A model generated the notes under the pieces. That model was not told the origin of the DNA. It saw nothing but the letters and a program-made list of their open reading frames with translations, and did not search any database. The position numbers were made by a program, and so were the translations under genes. Positions 21,380 through 31,183 of a stretch of 64,000 bases of DNA are shown piece by piece. The stretch comes from Thozetella sp. PMI_491 (taxonomy: Eukaryota > Ascomycota > Sordariomycetes > Chaetosphaeriales > Chaetosphaeriaceae), in the NCBI GenBank assembly GCA_021432635.1, contig MU270128.1, positions 67,163 to 131,162 on the forward strand. The letters are read 5' to 3'. Within the stretch, counting starts at the first letter, position 1. Every line of letters begins with the position of its first letter.

Positions 21380-22607
21380 ATGCGCCTCTCTGCGCTGTTG
21401 AGCAGCCTAGCACTGCTCTCCTGGGCTTCTGCTGCCTCATGGATCGAGTCAGGGGCAGTATGGTACGACACCGACGGGAAGAAGATTGACGCTCACGGAG
21501 GTGCTGTGCTCCAGAGAGGGGACGTCTTCTACTGGGTTGGCCACAGCGCAAGCAGTGAGTTTTGGTTGGTGTAGGGGATGGAGGTGTATAGAGGAATCGC
21601 GCATCTGACAGTATACCCAGACCAATCGCCTATGGTGTACTCGTCGACGGATCTACTCAACTGGAAGAATTTGGGCTCACAAGCACCATCAATTACGGGG
21701 ATGTGGCGGCCCAAGTTCGCCATTCCGAACAATGACTCCTTCTGGGTAAAAATCGTTATTACCAGGGAAAGCATGACGTGTCTGCTAATAGTTCACCAGA
21801 TATTCGGACAGCAGGACCGCTATGTGCTCTCCTTGAAGTCCAGCCAGTTTCTCGGTAGCTATGGAAAGTCCGGCAAGGTCCACCTACCTCCCAGTGACTA
21901 TTCGTACTCCGACACTGGGATGTTTTACGACGAAGCTACCCGTCAGTGCCAGGCCTTCCGTAGAAGTCCCCGTCTTTTCTCTCCTAACCTCGCTTAGAAA
22001 CCTGGTACTTGCTGACCAGCGCCGACCACAATACGGTGCAGATCAATAAGATAAACTCGGATGGGTCCCTCGGGGATCGCGTGACAGCATTCAGTAAGCA
22101 TACAGCCGTTAGGCGCCGAGTTACAAGACTGACGTGCGATGCGCAATAGCTAAAGGATCATACGAGGCACCGGGTCTCTTCAAAGTCGACAACATCTACT
22201 TCCTGATAGTCTCGGGGAAGACGGGGTGGCGGTCGAACCCGAACAAGGTGTTCTGGGCCAACTCCCTCGCGGGCCCTTGGAGCGGCGGCACCGACATCGC
22301 ACCGCCCGACGACAAGACGTACAACTCGCAGAACACATTCGAGCTCACGATCAAAGGCTCCAAGCAGACTACGTATATCTACATGGGAGACGCGTGGGAC
22401 TCCAAGGGCTCGGCGGCGTCCAACTACGTCTGGCTCCCGATGAAGGTAGACACGAGGTAGGTTCCCGCGCTTCTGCTGTGGCTGTCGCCTTGGCTAATGT
22501 CGGCTCGCTGCAAACGCAGTGCGAAGATGGTTACGCTGGACTATCACCAGAAATGGAAGATCGATGTCAAGACTGGTGTGGTTACCTATGCGGACAACGC
22601 AGCATGA
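21380..22607 (+). CDS. GH43-type galactanase-like glycoside hydrolase, secreted
   Basis: Six exons (21380-21554, 21612-21745, 21800-21941, 21998-22093, 22150-22456, 22520-22607) with introns of 54-63 nt give 313 residues. A signal peptide (MRLSALLSSLALLSWASA) is followed by a five-bladed-propeller type sequence. DAHGG, YSSTDLLNWKNLG, GMWRPKF, SYEAPGLFKVDNIYFLIVSG with the likely acid Glu, and YIYMGD resemble the GH43 group that contains exo-beta-1,3-galactanases. The subfamily call is from motif order only. Secreted enzymes of this type trim galactan side chains of arabinogalactan proteins. Every splice keeps phase, so the gene looks intact. It shares orientation with the AA9 gene and may be co-regulated with it. 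Confidence 0.8.
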
Positions 22608-22791
22608 GTCAAGTCAAGACCGTGCAGCCATCTTGTGAAACGGGCATTAACCGAGCTATGTGATAAAGGATATCTTTGCACTCTCTTCTAGTCTAAAAAA
22701 CTCCTCTACATAGGGAAACCATGTCGATGATGGATGCAGAACCAGGGTATCAAAGCCCACTCGTATCCTCTGTATTCTCGAGACTCCCCCT

Positions 22792-24441
22792 TTAGTACCA
22801 TGCACTCTTCGACCCATCATCGAGACTGTACAGCATCTTGCACTTGTTCGTCTGGCATACCTTGTGCCGCCACAGTCGCTTGAACCTCGGTCCCGTGGGG
22901 CCCTGCACGTAGTGGTACTGGCCGAACAGCCGCCACTGGCGCCTATCACGGAGCTCGAAGGTATCATCCCCCCACCATCCCTTGAAGTGGAACCAGGACG
23001 TCGGCAGCTTGGGGTTCGAAGCCGCTGGCGTCAGGCTGGTGGGCTCACGCCCGGCCGCCTTGTCCTCGCGGTCCTGCTCGTAGTCGTAGAAGTATGCGTA
23101 CGTGTTCAAGCTGGGGTCCCAGAGCGGCCCCTTGTCGGTCTGATCCTTGAGCCAGCCGAACGGCAGCACGTACGGGTGGTTCCCGGGCTTGGCGTACATG
23201 GCGTGGCTGCCGACAGCCGAGTACACTACCGGTCGCTCTGGCTTTCCCTTCTTGACTATGCGTTTGTCGAGCGCCTGCCAGGCATAGGCCTGGCCTCCCG
23301 AGTGTTCGCTCAGGAACATGGCGCGCGGCACGCCGTTTTCGAAGCGCACCATGCAGTGCTCCCAGTCGCCGACGTGGTTGCCAAAGCGGATGTTGGCCAC
23401 TGTTTGTCCTAGGTTGTAGCTGTAGAAGAAGAACCAGAAGGCATCCACGATGCCACCTCCCTTCTCTACGATGACGAGGACCACCGGCGCCTTCGAGTAG
23501 CCTTCCGCCGTCGGCTTGTGCATCGGATCTGAGTCCGGATCTGAGTCCGGATCCGAGTTGGCCATTGTGTGCTGCGGCCGCGACCCATACGCCTGGCGCC
23601 GGCCGAGAGGAGAGCTTTTGCGCCCTGTCCGCCTTGGGTCTGCGATGCGGTGCGGCGGGTGCTGCTTGTCCGCATCCCACCATGTCGTGCCCTCAGGCGG
23701 GAGCTTATCGTCGCGCCACCCCCAATCCCCGTGGTCTTCCTCGACCTTGTCTGGGTAGTGCTCAAAGGGCGTCGGGATGCCGGCGTGGTTGTGCAGCCAC
23801 GCCGGCCTAGATTCCACGTCGTCGTTGCTGGTGAGGAAAATTTCAGCTGACGCATTATTAAGCTGTCCGAGGTTTCCGAGGTCGACCGGCCTCGTCAGAT
23901 TCATCGCGGTATTATTGGCCTTCGGCGTCATGTGCTCGATGTGGTCGAAGATGTCGGACGGCCAGAAGCTTTCTTGCGTGTACAGATGCACGAGTGGCGC
24001 ATGGTCCAGGACGTATTCCGGGATCTCCTGTAGTATCTTGGCGCCGTCATTCCCACCGGCCCTCCTGGCCATCTTACTTCTCTCCTCCGCAACCCACCAT
24101 GTCTCCGGACGTATAGAGGCACCGTGGCCTCTCTCTGAGATCCAAGTCTCCCTCCGGCGGAGGTCCGGCCAGCTCAAGTCGTGATCCTCGTTGCTGGTGC
24201 TGTTTCCTCCCCACCGAAGGACCGGCGCATCCCACTTGACGTGGTGGATCCCGCACAAGCTCAGCCAGCGACAGGCTTGCCGGTCAAGCCAGTATGGCGA
24301 CGAATCGACCCATTCCTTGTCGCGCTGCTGCTCTTTTGGCGTCGGCGGTGTCGGGTTGAGAACGTTGGGGAGCCACCAGACGACGAAGATGGTCGCCGAG
24401 AGGCTGAGCGCAAAGATGGTGGCTCGCCGCAGATTGTACAT
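22792..24441 (-). CDS. VPS62-like (vacuolar protein sorting 62) family protein
   Basis: A single-exon protein of 549 residues starting MYNLRRATIFALSLSATIF, where residues ~7-26 form one transmembrane segment or signal anchor. Conserved VPS62-family blocks include DAFWFFFYSYNLG, GNHVGDWEHCMVRFENG, FLSEHSGGQAY, YSAVGSHAMY, LWDPSLN and WWGDDTFELRDRRQW. A low-complexity insert (SDPDSDPDSDP, ~residues 300-312) separates the N-terminal part from this domain. In yeast the name gene has a vacuolar protein targeting role, but biochemical function is not established. GC content and codon use are typical of the housekeeping genes nearby. Confidence 0.88.
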   Translation of the reverse strand: MYNLRRATIFALSLSATIFVVWWLPNVLNPTPPTPKEQQRDKEWVDSSPYWLDRQACRWLSLCGIHHVKWDAPVLRWGGNSTSNEDHDLSWPDLRRRETWISERGHGASIRPETWWVAEERSKMARRAGGNDGAKILQEIPEYVLDHAPLVHLYTQESFWPSDIFDHIEHMTPKANNTAMNLTRPVDLGNLGQLNNASAEIFLTSNDDVESRPAWLHNHAGIPTPFEHYPDKVEEDHGDWGWRDDKLPPEGTTWWDADKQHPPHRIADPRRTGRKSSPLGRRQAYGSRPQHTMANSDPDSDPDSDPMHKPTAEGYSKAPVVLVIVEKGGGIVDAFWFFFYSYNLGQTVANIRFGNHVGDWEHCMVRFENGVPRAMFLSEHSGGQAYAWQALDKRIVKKGKPERPVVYSAVGSHAMYAKPGNHPYVLPFGWLKDQTDKGPLWDPSLNTYAYFYDYEQDREDKAAGREPTSLTPAASNPKLPTSWFHFKGWWGDDTFELRDRRQWRLFGQYHYVQGPTGPRFKRLWRHKVCQTNKCKMLYSLDDGSKSAWY

Positions 24442-25492
24442 GGGGAATTATTATGGCCGCCGCGCAAGGCTTGGGCGGGCGGGTCGGTCGGAGCAGCGAT
24501 AACAAATGGAGAAAAGGGAAAGCACTGCACTGTCGGATCCGATTGCAGCGGAGGGATCGGCGGCGAGGATGGAGTTCGAGGGAGGTTGACCTGAGACGTG
24601 AGGGAGGGCCTCGACGTGGGGCCGGCGATGCCGGAGCAACAGAAGTGGCGGCGAAAGAGTATCGGCGCAGCCGGGGGGGCTAATACATGTTCGGGTAGGG
24701 TTCGGAGTGTGGAAAAATACTGGTGAATGGGGTTTGCGACAAGAAATAGAGAGATGACATGTCCCTCTCGGCTTTGGAAGAGATCTGGACCCTTCGTTGT
24801 TGGGCGGAAGTTGGCGGAGACTCGGGAACTCAAGCGACGATCTCGGTGGGGTCCGAGAGTCAGTGTACCCAGTACCCTGACTGTGCCTTGGCGCTTACAA
24901 GCTGAGAAGTACCGAAGACCTGGATCCCACCCCGCCTCCCGTCCCTGGCAGGATGGTGTGGATCACGCTGCCGTCCCCCGGAACCTGCTTTGCCTGCCAA
25001 GGACCCAACAAGGAACAGGACACCGCCACATGGCCGGCAGCAAAGATTCTCGTTGGCGGCTGGCGTTGCGATAGCTTCACTCAGGCGGGGGCACATGAGA
25101 GCGCGCATGGCGTCGCACCCACCACACATCGATTCTCGTGGTGTCGCTATCTGTGCTTTCTGGCTGAATCATCCCTCAGAAGCGCCGACGACTCAGCCGG
25201 TCGGCTGCGGCGGTCTGCAAGTCAAAAGATAACAAGATAACGAAAGAGGCGGACGCTGCATCAGCGCTTGCCTGCCCTCCTCTCGTTGGGGTATCACTGA
25301 AGGTCAAACTAAACATGTACTATACAAGCACACCGCCTGACCGGCGACACGAATCGGCGCCGTCTGGTGGTCCACCCTGATCGGTAGTTCGGCCTGGGCA
25401 TCGCGGCTCCCACCGGTACTTGCTCCGAGAGTCTCCACAGTCCGTCAAATCACGCCTCCTCGAGGACGATCGATCACCAGTTTTTTCATTCC
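24442..25492. other. Intergenic between VPS62-like and TFIIIC genes
   Basis: About 1 kb containing the GC-rich promoter and 5' UTR of the minus-strand VPS62-like gene (roughly 24442-24850). The segment to 25492 includes the 3' end of the next minus-strand gene. No supported coding sequence. Confidence 0.5.
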
Positions 25493-26534
25493 TCATTTTG
25501 TCTTTTTGGGCCGCCCGCGACGCTTTGCTGGCGCTTCGACCTCGCCTCGCTCGATCGCCGCCTGGAGTTCCGCCTCGATCTCGGCCTTCTTCCTCCTGTA
25601 ACGCTGCTTGCTCTTCACGTTGCGCATGTTGCGCCGCATGTACATCTCATCTTGCGGGTTCGCATTATTTGGCGGGGGGTCGAGGGCCACGACCGTGACC
25701 TCGTCCATCTCCCCGCGCTTGCGCTTGAGTGCCGTGAGATCCTCCAAGAAGCACGCCTGAGGGACACGCTCGCCCATCTTGTCAGAGGTGACGTTGACGT
25801 AGACACCCTTGTTGCGCCGCAGGCGTTCCTCCATCGCTCTGCTCTTCGCATCGCGGCTAGCTAAGTCTTCCTGGCCCGCTTCTTTCCGTTCGCTGATGTC
25901 CACCTCTTCAAACGCAATCCTCGTGCTGCTCGCAGCTAGCAGGTCCACATCGGGCGCGAGGCTGCGCAGCGTGGGGAGAGGGCTGTCGGGATCGTGTGCC
26001 GCTAGGATGAGCTCTGTTCCCATGTTTCGCATCCATGTTCCGCGTAGAGTCTTGCCGCGGTAGGAAACAATGGGGTGGTCGGAGTGAAGTTCGAGGATCT
26101 GAATGTTTCCCAGCTCTTCTGCGCCCCCCTGCGGCTCTTTTGTGACGCTATTCTTTGGCACTTGGGAGCCTGCGTCCTCCTCATCCTGGTCTTCACGCTC
26201 GGCGGGGGCACCGTCGTCAGAGTCCTGACCCTCCTCGATATACTCGGCAGAATGAGGGTTGGGATCGGATTTGTTGAAGGCGCTGTTGTACCAGATATTG
26301 AACCCACCGCGTCGGTTGTTAGGGGCTTCATCTAGTCCTCGCTCAACAAAATCGGGAAGGGAGAGGTCCAATGTCAGGTAGTAGGTCTAGACAAGATCAG
26401 TGGGTGCGAATGCAAGGGTTGCTGGGGGCGCGACGGACTTCGGTCTCGGTCGTCGAGTACTCGTACTCCCACTCGTCGTCATCGTCAGGCTGGGGATCTA
26501 CCGCGCTGGGTTTGGCGGGGCTCGGCTCTGGCAT
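25493..26534 (-). CDS. TFIIIC subunit with triple-barrel domain (Tfc7/GTF3C6-like)
   Basis: Exon 1 (26534-26439) starts at an ATG with AACC before it and ends in the family signature WEYEYSTTETE. After a 52-nt intron with an unusual GTCCGT donor, exon 2 (26386-25493) continues TYYLTLDLSLPDF, restoring the TETETYYLTLDLS motif of the TFIIIC triple-barrel domain. Total 329 residues. The middle holds HPIVSYRGKTLRGTWMRNMGTELI, the second half of the barrel, and the basic C-terminus has KRRGRPKK, an AT-hook core. In yeast and human the small triple-barrel subunit is part of the TFIIIC complex that recruits TFIIIB to tRNA genes. It is divergent from HIS7 across ~800 bases. Confidence 0.85.
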
Positions 26535-27336
26535 GGTTGCAACCTCTAAAGACCTCTCCGGGAGTGCAGATTGTGCATGACGGCCGAAGTAGGTCGACAA
26601 AGCGCTGCGACTGTTGACGGAATGTGAGTTCAAACGGGTAAAAGCTTGGGAAAGTTTTGGTGGAGTGCGGCAGAACTGGGAGCTACAATGGTGGGGCTGT
26701 AGGCGTAAATTACGCCATCAAAACTGTGCAGTACAATGCTTGCCCCGCGGCAATTGGAAGTAATGGAGTTGCGGGCCAGCACAAGTGCAGTTGGTTGTAC
26801 CGTATAACAGCCTCGTCGTCCGAATACTCATTTCATCAGCCGCTGGTCTGTGAGAGGAAAACGCGGCACTCTAGTATCGCAGCGTTGCTCTACTTGGTCC
26901 TCCCACTCCAACCACCTCGTTGGGATGCGCTAGTCATTGGAGCGTTACGACTCGATATTCTCGAAGATCTAGTCTAGCGTATCCCGTCTCCTCAATCCTG
27001 CACAGAGCTGTCGATCTGGGGCGCCGGAAGCTGGCCATTTGCTGCACGCTTCACCTCTCGAGACAGGGCATCTCGCGAGGGATCTTCGAACACTAGGCTG
27101 CCGTGTGTTTACTTGCAGAAAGGGGCATTAAACGGGGTACTACCCATGCCTGTAGCTAGTGGGCTCTGGCTGCCCTGCGCTTGGTGGGGGAGCTTCGACT
27201 GCCCCGCCATGCGCAGACTAAGTAGAACCAATTTTTGACTCACACGAGCGAACCCCTCCGAAGGGCGCGATCTCTTTTCCCCTTCCACCCACCTCTCAGT
27301 CTATGCGCCGGAGCTGTGTATCGGTCGATTGCTAAA
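26535..27336. other. Divergent promoter region TFIIIC / HIS7
   Basis: 800 bases between opposite starts. No coding sequence is supported. An open frame running into the HIS7 start from 27235 has no ATG and is 5' leader. Confidence 0.55.
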
Positions 27337-29061
27337 ATGCCCAAGGTCCACCTCCTCGACTATGTCGCGGGCAACATCCGCAGCCTCGTCAACGCCATTG
27401 AGAAGATCGGGTACGAAGTGGAATGGATCCGATCACCGGAGCAGATCGTGGATGCTGAGGTGCGCCCCCCCCCCGTGGCTTCCCATCCTACAGAGCCCAA
27501 TGCTGACCTGTATTGCCTTGCACAGAAACTGATTCTTCCCGGCGTCGGCCACTTCGGGCATTGCCTGTCTCAGCTGTCCTCCGCCGGCTACCTGCCAGCG
27601 TTGCGCGCCCATATCGACGCTGGCAAGCCGTTTATGGGAATCTGCGTTGGGCAGCAGGCCATCTTCCAGGGCTCCGTCGAGGACCCACAGTGCCCCGGCC
27701 TTGGTCTCATTCCGCGGTCGCTCGACCGCTTCGACGACGCCGACAAGGCCGTGCCGCACATTGGCTGGAATAGCGCGCTCTGCCAGACGGACGGGGCGCT
27801 GTACGGGCTGAACCCGGGGTCCAAATATTACTATGTGCACTCTTACAAGTACCCCTATAAGAAGGGGGAGCTAGAGGCCCTGGGCTGGGCCGTTGCCGTC
27901 GCGACCTATGGCCAGGAGACGTTCGTTGGCGCCCTCGCGAAAGGCAACGTCTTCGTCACACAATTCCACCCTGAAAAGAGTGGTGCTGCTGGCCTGCGGG
28001 TGATCAAGGCCTTCTGCGACGGTTCCGGCGCAGAGGCGCTGAAGGCGCAGGCGGCCATCGCGATCGATAACGGCTCCGCCCAGGCTCTGCCGCCAGCGGG
28101 CCTGACGAGGCGAGTCATCGCGTGCTTGGACGTCAGGACAAACGACCAAGGGGACCTCGTCGTTACGAAAGGCGACCAGTACGATGTGCGCGAAAAGTCG
28201 TCCGACCGGTCCGTCCGCAACCTGGGCAAGCCGGTCGACATGGCGAAGCGGTACTACGAGCAAGGCGCTGACGAGGTCACCTTCCTCAACATCACGTCGT
28301 TTCGCGACTGCCCGGTGGCCGACCTGCCGATGCTGGAGATCCTGCGGAGGACATCCGAGACCGTCTTCGTGCCGCTGACGATAGGCGGCGGCATTCGTGA
28401 CACGGTCGACACGGACGGCACCAAGGTGTCGGCGCTCGAGATCGCCACCATGTACTTCAAGAGCGGGGCCGACAAGGTGTCTATCGGTAGCGACGCCGTG
28501 CTCGCCGCCGAGGAGTACTACAACGCGGGCAAGTCGCTGTTCGGCAACACGGCCATCGAGCAGATTAGCAAGGCGTACGGCAACCAGGCCGTGGTGGTCA
28601 GCGTGGACCCCAAGCGCGTGTACGTCCCGAAGAAGGATGCCACACGCCACGCCACATTACAGACCAAGTTCCCGGGGCCCAAGGGAGAGGAGTTCTGCTG
28701 GTACGCGTGTACGATCAAGGGCGGCCGGGAGACGCGCGACCTGGACGTCGTCGAGCTCACCCAGGCAGTGGAGGCCATGGGCGCCGGCGAGATCCTGCTC
28801 AATTGCATCGACAAGGACGGCACCAACAGCGGCTTCGACCTGGAGCTGATCTCCCAGGTCAAGGCGGCCATCAGGATACCCGTCATTGCGAGCAGCGGAG
28901 CGGGCAATCCCGGCCACTTCGAGGAAGTGTTCGAGAAGACGACGACAGATGCCGCCTTGGGCGCCGGCATGTTCCATAGAGGGGAGTACACAGTGCAGCA
29001 GGTGAAGGACTTTTTGGCGCAAAAGGGGCTGGTGGTTAGACAGTACGAGGGGGCCCTCTAG
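27337..29061 (+). CDS. HIS7: Imidazole glycerol phosphate synthase HisHF (glutamine amidotransferase/cyclase)
   Basis: The start is ATG at 27337 (CTAAAATGCCC), beginning [17 protein letters not shown]. An in-frame 66-nt intron (27460-27525; GTGCGC...CTGAC...CACAG) interrupts the amidotransferase domain; reading through it would insert a Pro-rich peptide not found in the family. The spliced protein has 552 residues, the normal length. The glutaminase half shows Cys81 in GICVGQQA and the catalytic [10 protein letters not shown]; the cyclase half begins at RVIACLDVR and carries [19 protein letters not shown] and [10 protein letters not shown]. The enzyme makes imidazole glycerol phosphate and AICAR in histidine biosynthesis, in the cytosol, using a tunnel for ammonia between the halves. 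Fusion of HisH and HisF in one chain is standard in fungi. Confidence 0.97.
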   Translation: MPKVHLLDYVAGNIRSLVNAIEKIGYEVEWIRSPEQIVDAEVRPPPVASHPTEPNADLYCLAQKLILPGVGHFGHCLSQLSSAGYLPALRAHIDAGKPFMGICVGQQAIFQGSVEDPQCPGLGLIPRSLDRFDDADKAVPHIGWNSALCQTDGALYGLNPGSKYYYVHSYKYPYKKGELEALGWAVAVATYGQETFVGALAKGNVFVTQFHPEKSGAAGLRVIKAFCDGSGAEALKAQAAIAIDNGSAQALPPAGLTRRVIACLDVRTNDQGDLVVTKGDQYDVREKSSDRSVRNLGKPVDMAKRYYEQGADEVTFLNITSFRDCPVADLPMLEILRRTSETVFVPLTIGGGIRDTVDTDGTKVSALEIATMYFKSGADKVSIGSDAVLAAEEYYNAGKSLFGNTAIEQISKAYGNQAVVVSVDPKRVYVPKKDATRHATLQTKFPGPKGEEFCWYACTIKGGRETRDLDVVELTQAVEAMGAGEILLNCIDKDGTNSGFDLELISQVKAAIRIPVIASSGAGNPGHFEEVFEKTTTDAALGAGMFHRGEYTVQQVKDFLAQKGLVVRQYEGAL

Positions 29062-29436
29062 GCTAGACGGTAGCGAAAAATAAAAAAGATATCCCCATGA
29101 CAACATGCACATAAGATTCTCAGCTCGATTGGGTGATTTGCATGGTATATTACCGGGTGCAACATAACTATGTAGAGAACTGAACCATATAAAGACCAAA
29201 GTTCGAATACAACAATCTCGGTTCCCGTAGGCCCTTGCGGTTCGCCATTCTGATATCAAATTACCAATCCTGGTGTCGCTCTGTGTCCTGTTTTTTTCGT
29301 GTGTAGTTTGCCTCCCAGAAAACAAGACGCCCAACGCAACGAAATAACAATTAATGCTCGCAGGAAGAAGATAGGATTGTCATCCGTGGCTATGCAAAGC
29401 TCGGAACGCCTGGCCTATTGCAACCTGTCCGAGCGA
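29062..29436. other. Convergent 3' region HIS7 / antizyme
   Basis: 375 bases between two stop codons. It contains the 3' UTRs of both genes and no coding signal. Confidence 0.55.
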
Positions 29437-30424
29437 CTAGAGCTCCATACCCATGGTGATCCACCGGTCGCTGGTCACGTCCGCCGTGCCGGCCCAGAAG
29501 TCCAGAGTGGTCAGCGAGAAGCCGGCCCACTGCAGTCCTTTGGTTAGAGACTTGGTGTCCTGCTTGGGGATCGATCGATCAATGCAGATAGTCATGTGTG
29601 CGCAGGCGAGTGGACCGTCGGCCAGCTCAATCAATGCAACGAGACTGGTTTTGCGTCAGCAATACGTCACAGTCGGAGGGCAAAAGGGGGTTGTGACTCA
29701 CGCAGGCTTCAGGTCCTGTCCAACGATGGTATTGTCGAAGAAGACAAACAAGGTTTTATCCTCGATGTCCTCGGAGACGAAGGCGCGGAAGCTAGCACCT
29801 CCAGCGTAGTCCCAAATCTCCAACCAGGCGCCGATGCCCACGCCTCCCGGGGCGCCCATCAGGGTCTTATCCGCGATGGGAAAGTCGTCCGGTGGCGTGA
29901 GCTGGCCGTGGGCAGAGACGACGCTGGTGGGTGCTCCGCTCGCGCCCATTCCATTGCTGCCGTACCCCAAATTGTTGTCGTAAACACCCGTCAGGCCGGA
30001 GCCGTGCGCAGCCGTGTTTCTCTCAACCAGAAACATGGCACGCAGGGTCTCGCAAAAGAATCTCTCACATTCTTCCCTGATCCGTAGTGCTGCCCCCCCT
30101 CGACGGTGCGGTCGAGTGTGGTTTCCCCTATGGCCGCGGCCCGAGCTGCCGCCGCGCGACTTCGTCTTGGGAGTCAGCGCGAGCTCGTTGGTCGCTGTGA
30201 TAGCCGCGAGGGGGGGACTTGAAGGCGGCGAAGGTAGTCCTGAGGAAGGAACCTCAGGAATACCACTCAGCCCCTGTAACGCTCGTAGTGCAGTAGTGCA
30301 GGCCCTTGAGCGACGAGGCACCCGCATCGACAATGTAGCAGCTGGCAAGGACATTGGCCTGGCGGACAACGTCCTCGCCACAATTACTACTCCAATTGTT
30401 ACTGGATTGTTTCATTGGCGCCAT
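29437..30424 (-). CDS. Ornithine decarboxylase antizyme with +1 programmed frameshift
   Basis: ORF1 starts at ATG 30424 and runs 56 codons to TGA at 30256-30254, ending in EWYS. The antizyme sequence lies in the +1 frame: skipping the T of TGA and reading GAG from 30255 gives EVPSSGLPSPP and then 186 more open codons to the intron (29701-29645, 57 nt, GTGAGT donor). The last exon (29644-29437) completes the antizyme fold. The whole product is 309 residues. Diagnostic blocks are EIWDYAGGASFRAFV, LFVFF and LVALIELADGPLACAHMTICI, matching the strand-helix core by which antizyme binds ornithine decarboxylase and sends it to the proteasome without ubiquitin. Frameshifting is stimulated by polyamines in all characterised antizymes, giving feedback control of polyamine level; here this is inferred. 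A caller that ignores the shift would start inside ORF2 or skip the gene. Confidence 0.9.
30254..30259 (-). promoter_or_regulatory. Programmed +1 ribosomal frameshift site (UCC-UGA)
   Basis: Minus-strand bases 30259-30254 read TCC TGA in the ORF1 frame, immediately after TGG TAT. UCC-UGA is the conserved antizyme slippery codon and stop from yeasts to mammals. The ribosome shifts +1 at the stop so that translation continues with GAG. The downstream stimulatory structure was not analysed. Confidence 0.88.
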
Positions 30425-31183
30425 GACTGTCGAGGTATGCCACTTTGATCGACCTAGAGAGGGGTATAGAGGCGGTGGCGAAGGTTGGGCCGGCGGGAGC
30501 GGTGGTTGCGAGTCGGGGCAATTGAGTGCGAGGCTGGTCTAGTCTGCGATGGTAGTTCGAGAGGGCGCTGGGCTTGGGCTGGTACAGGCGATGCTGCGTG
30601 GGTTGAGCGCGGGAGCGAGGCGGGAGATGTGGTCTTCGGAAGTCCGGACTTGGTCGTTGGAGGTGGAGCGTGAAAGGAGGTGAGGAGAGAGAAAGGCGGA
30701 GAAGCGGCAAGAAAAGACTCACTCAGGGCCGTCAGTGCCCTGCCGACCCGAAAACTGGGGGTTCAAAAGTGGGTTTTTGTGGCGTTAGGCCACTATCACG
30801 TGGCTGGCCCTGTGGCTCTCGGCTTTGCGCATTGGGGAGCGGCTCCCAACGGCGTTGGCGAACTCTCTGAGGAGTCGCTTCTTTGGAGCGCCCCAATCTC
30901 TTCGATTCCATTGGACCGCCGGAACAGGTTGCTCTCTCTCGTGCGCCCCTCCTCCGTCATGATGCCCCGCACACGACACCTTGGACCTTCCCGATCGATA
31001 TTGACGGCGTCGCTGCGGAGCTCCCACACGACAAGGTGTCGTTTTCTCCTCTCCCCATCCCAATCCATTCCCCCTTCGCCTCGCTCTAGTCGACCCCGGA
31101 GGTTCTTCCCAAGCACATCACCGTATCTCGGCCAGCCCCGCCACTACCTCACAGACTCCATCCGGTTTCATCAAGCACGCAAG
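30425..31183. other. Divergent region antizyme / dipeptidase
   Basis: 760 bases between two divergent starts. An open frame of the plus-strand gene extends upstream through 30680, and an ATG at 30959 could give an N-terminally extended dipeptidase (see findings). Otherwise promoter and leader sequence. Confidence 0.5.

Noticed and set aside
22867-24594. Long plus-strand frames antisense to the VPS62-like gene
   Set aside because: They are mirror frames of a conserved GC-rich gene on the minus strand.
27235-27336. Longer HIS7 start giving ~34 extra residues
   Set aside because: The frame opens with TTG, not ATG, and the extension has no counterpart in the family; the ATG at 27337 begins the conserved sequence.
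27460-27525. HIS7 without the intron (in-frame read-through)
   Set aside because: The 66 nt have good splice signals and encode a Pro-rich insert absent from the family; splicing restores the normal 552-residue length.
30399-30722. 107-codon minus-strand ORF overlapping the antizyme leader
   Set aside because: It reads through the antizyme 5' region in another frame with a Pro/Arg/Ser-rich composition typical of untranslated sequence; no family match.
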